From: an uncultured Planctomycetaceae bacterium
GTDB taxonomy: Bacteria > Planctomycetota > Planctomycetia > Planctomycetales > Planctomycetaceae
Length of the DNA: 6,064 nt
NCBI GenBank assembly: GCA_903898975.1
Contig: CAIUHT010001423.1
Coordinates: 1 to 6,064 of the forward strand
Direction of reading: 5' to 3'
The notes beneath the pieces were generated by a model. The model was not told the origin of the DNA and searched no databases. It saw only the letters and a program-made list of their open reading frames with translations. This document shows, piece by piece, positions 5,429 through 6,064 of the stretch; positions within the stretch are counted from its first letter, which is position 1; each line of letters starts with the position of its first letter. Both the position numbers and the translations under genes were made by a program.

Positions 5429-5868
5429 TGGCGAGATTCCGACCAGCCGCTCGCGCGAGCCGGTCTTGCTGCGTGGCGTGGACAACCCACTGAGCTGCGG
5501 GTCCTGGTCGGCGAGAAGTCGCTGACGCAGGGCGATGGGCGGGTGTGGCAGTCGACAAAAATTTCGATTGCGACCTGGACCCGCCTCCCGAGCACATCGT
5601 GACGCGGAACGCGCCCGTCTGTCGAGATGCTCTGGCCGGCCCGGTTCTGTGCCGCTGAGAGCGTCGACCGAGGGATCGCGCTGGGGAAACAGGGCCCGTG
5701 GTGTGATCCGAGACCTGACGCCGGCTGACCTTGTGGGGCATTCACCAACGGTCTGGCCCCGCTGGCGACGGGAGGCGGATTGAGCCCGACGCCCAAGCGC
5801 CCAGACTTCTCAGGCGCTCAGATTTCCCGACCCCCTGGCGTCACGGGACAGCGGGAGTGCCGGTGCCC

Positions 5869-5888
5869 GATCGCGACTGCACGCGATC
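5869..5888 (-). terminator. Hairpin downstream of the right-edge minus-strand gene
   Basis: GATCGCG (5869-5875) and CGCGATC (5882-5888) form a perfect 7-bp stem with a 6-base loop. The hairpin lies 14 bases beyond the stop of the minus-strand gene (5903-5905). No T-run follows on that strand. A second small palindrome, CCTGATCAGG (5898-5907), overlaps the stop codon. Confidence 0.35.
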
Positions 5889-5902
5889 AGAAATCGGCCT
5901 GA

Positions 5903-6064
5903 TCAGGGTTGGGCGGGGGGACGCTCTTCACCTTCGGGAAAGATCTGCTGCAGCAGCAACTCTTGCAACTGTTGCCGTTCGGCCTCCGACCACTGGGGCC
6001 AGCCTGGAGGAGGGTTGGGAGGTTCGAACAGGGGCCGCAGTTGGCGATGGATGGCCCGCCGGGC
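5903..6064 (-). CDS. C-terminal end of an unidentified protein (partial)
   Basis: This is an open frame entering from the right edge, with no start inside the window. It encodes the last 53 residues, beginning ARRAIHRQLRPLFEPPNPPP and ending in a TGA at 5903-5905. The sequence contains WPQWSEAERQQLQELLLQQIF, a likely amphipathic helix, and then a short acidic/proline tail (PEGEERPPAQP). The protein-like composition and the hairpin just past the stop support a real gene. The family is not recognisable from this fragment. It converges on the lipid A operon. Confidence 0.55.
   Translation of the reverse strand, partial: ARRAIHRQLRPLFEPPNPPPGWPQWSEAERQQLQELLLQQIFPEGEERPPAQP

Larger units (their letters stand above)
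5267..5902. other. 636-base region without a convincing gene
   Basis: Open frames exist on both strands, but none has a good ribosome binding site, a recognisable domain or protein-like composition, and they overlap one another. The region separates the plus-strand operon from a converging minus-strand gene. It holds a 15-bp tandem repeat and hairpins (listed separately), plus a 12-bp perfect palindrome GCTCGCGCGAGC at 5449-5460 and an inverted repeat AGCGCC (5796-5801)/GGCGCT (5813-5818). I see no remnant of lpxB or gnnB. Confidence 0.5.

Noticed and set aside
4100..5485. 461-residue open frame on the minus strand opposite the GnnA-like gene
   Set aside because: It is antisense to a gene with clear Rossmann, EKP and HDLDL motifs. 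Its Arg/His/Gln/Pro-rich composition is typical of the reverse strand of GC-rich codons, and it has no domain or ribosome binding site.
5188..5796. 202-residue minus-strand open frame (and overlapping frames) in the 3' intergenic region
   Set aside because: It has no ribosome binding site, an Arg/Pro/Ser-rich composition, and runs through the tandem repeat into the antisense of the GnnA-like gene. Several competing frames look equally poor.

Overview
The window is high-GC bacterial DNA. It most likely comes from a planctomycete-type Gram-negative organism. I infer this from base composition, from the non-enteric form of its lipid A genes, and from a Skp/OmpH-like protein placed directly before lpxC and lpxA. 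I cannot name a genus. No mobile element, CRISPR array, rRNA or tRNA is visible.

Layout from left to right. Positions 1-231 hold no gene, only GC-rich hairpins and a 13-bp tandem duplication. A minus-strand gene (232-1368) encodes a secreted protein with a probable aldose-1-epimerase (galactose mutarotase-like) fold. A divergent intergenic region (1369-1672) carries a purine/G-rich tract and an almost perfect 18-bp dyad around TTGTACAA. Four plus-strand genes follow, closely packed: a Skp/OmpH-family periplasmic chaperone (1673-2353), lpxC (2419-3300), lpxA (3336-4193) and a Gfo/Idh/MocA oxidoreductase resembling GnnA (4190-5266). Next come 636 bases without a convincing gene (5267-5902), with a 15-bp tandem repeat and several hairpins. 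The last 162 bases hold the C-terminal end of a minus-strand gene that enters from the right edge.

The plus-strand block is an outer-membrane biogenesis operon. The Skp-like protein would escort outer-membrane proteins across the periplasm. LpxA adds the first 3-hydroxyacyl chain to the UDP-sugar, and LpxC removes the N-acetyl group in the committed step. The fourth gene overlaps lpxA by 4 bases (GTGA), so it is probably translationally coupled. GnnA enzymes oxidise C3 of UDP-GlcNAc so that a partner aminotransferase (GnnB) can make UDP-GlcNAc3N, the precursor of lipid A with an amide-linked 3-acyl chain. In a hand alignment this LpxA departs from E. coli LpxA at three active-site or substrate-site positions (Lys76, Gln161, Glu200) but keeps the catalytic histidines. 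The gene order and these changes suggest that the cell may build lipid A on a modified sugar. That is the most interesting lead here. No gnnB, lpxB, lpxD or fabZ lies inside the window.

A strong 9-bp GC hairpin lies between the skp-like gene and lpxC and could attenuate or process the transcript.
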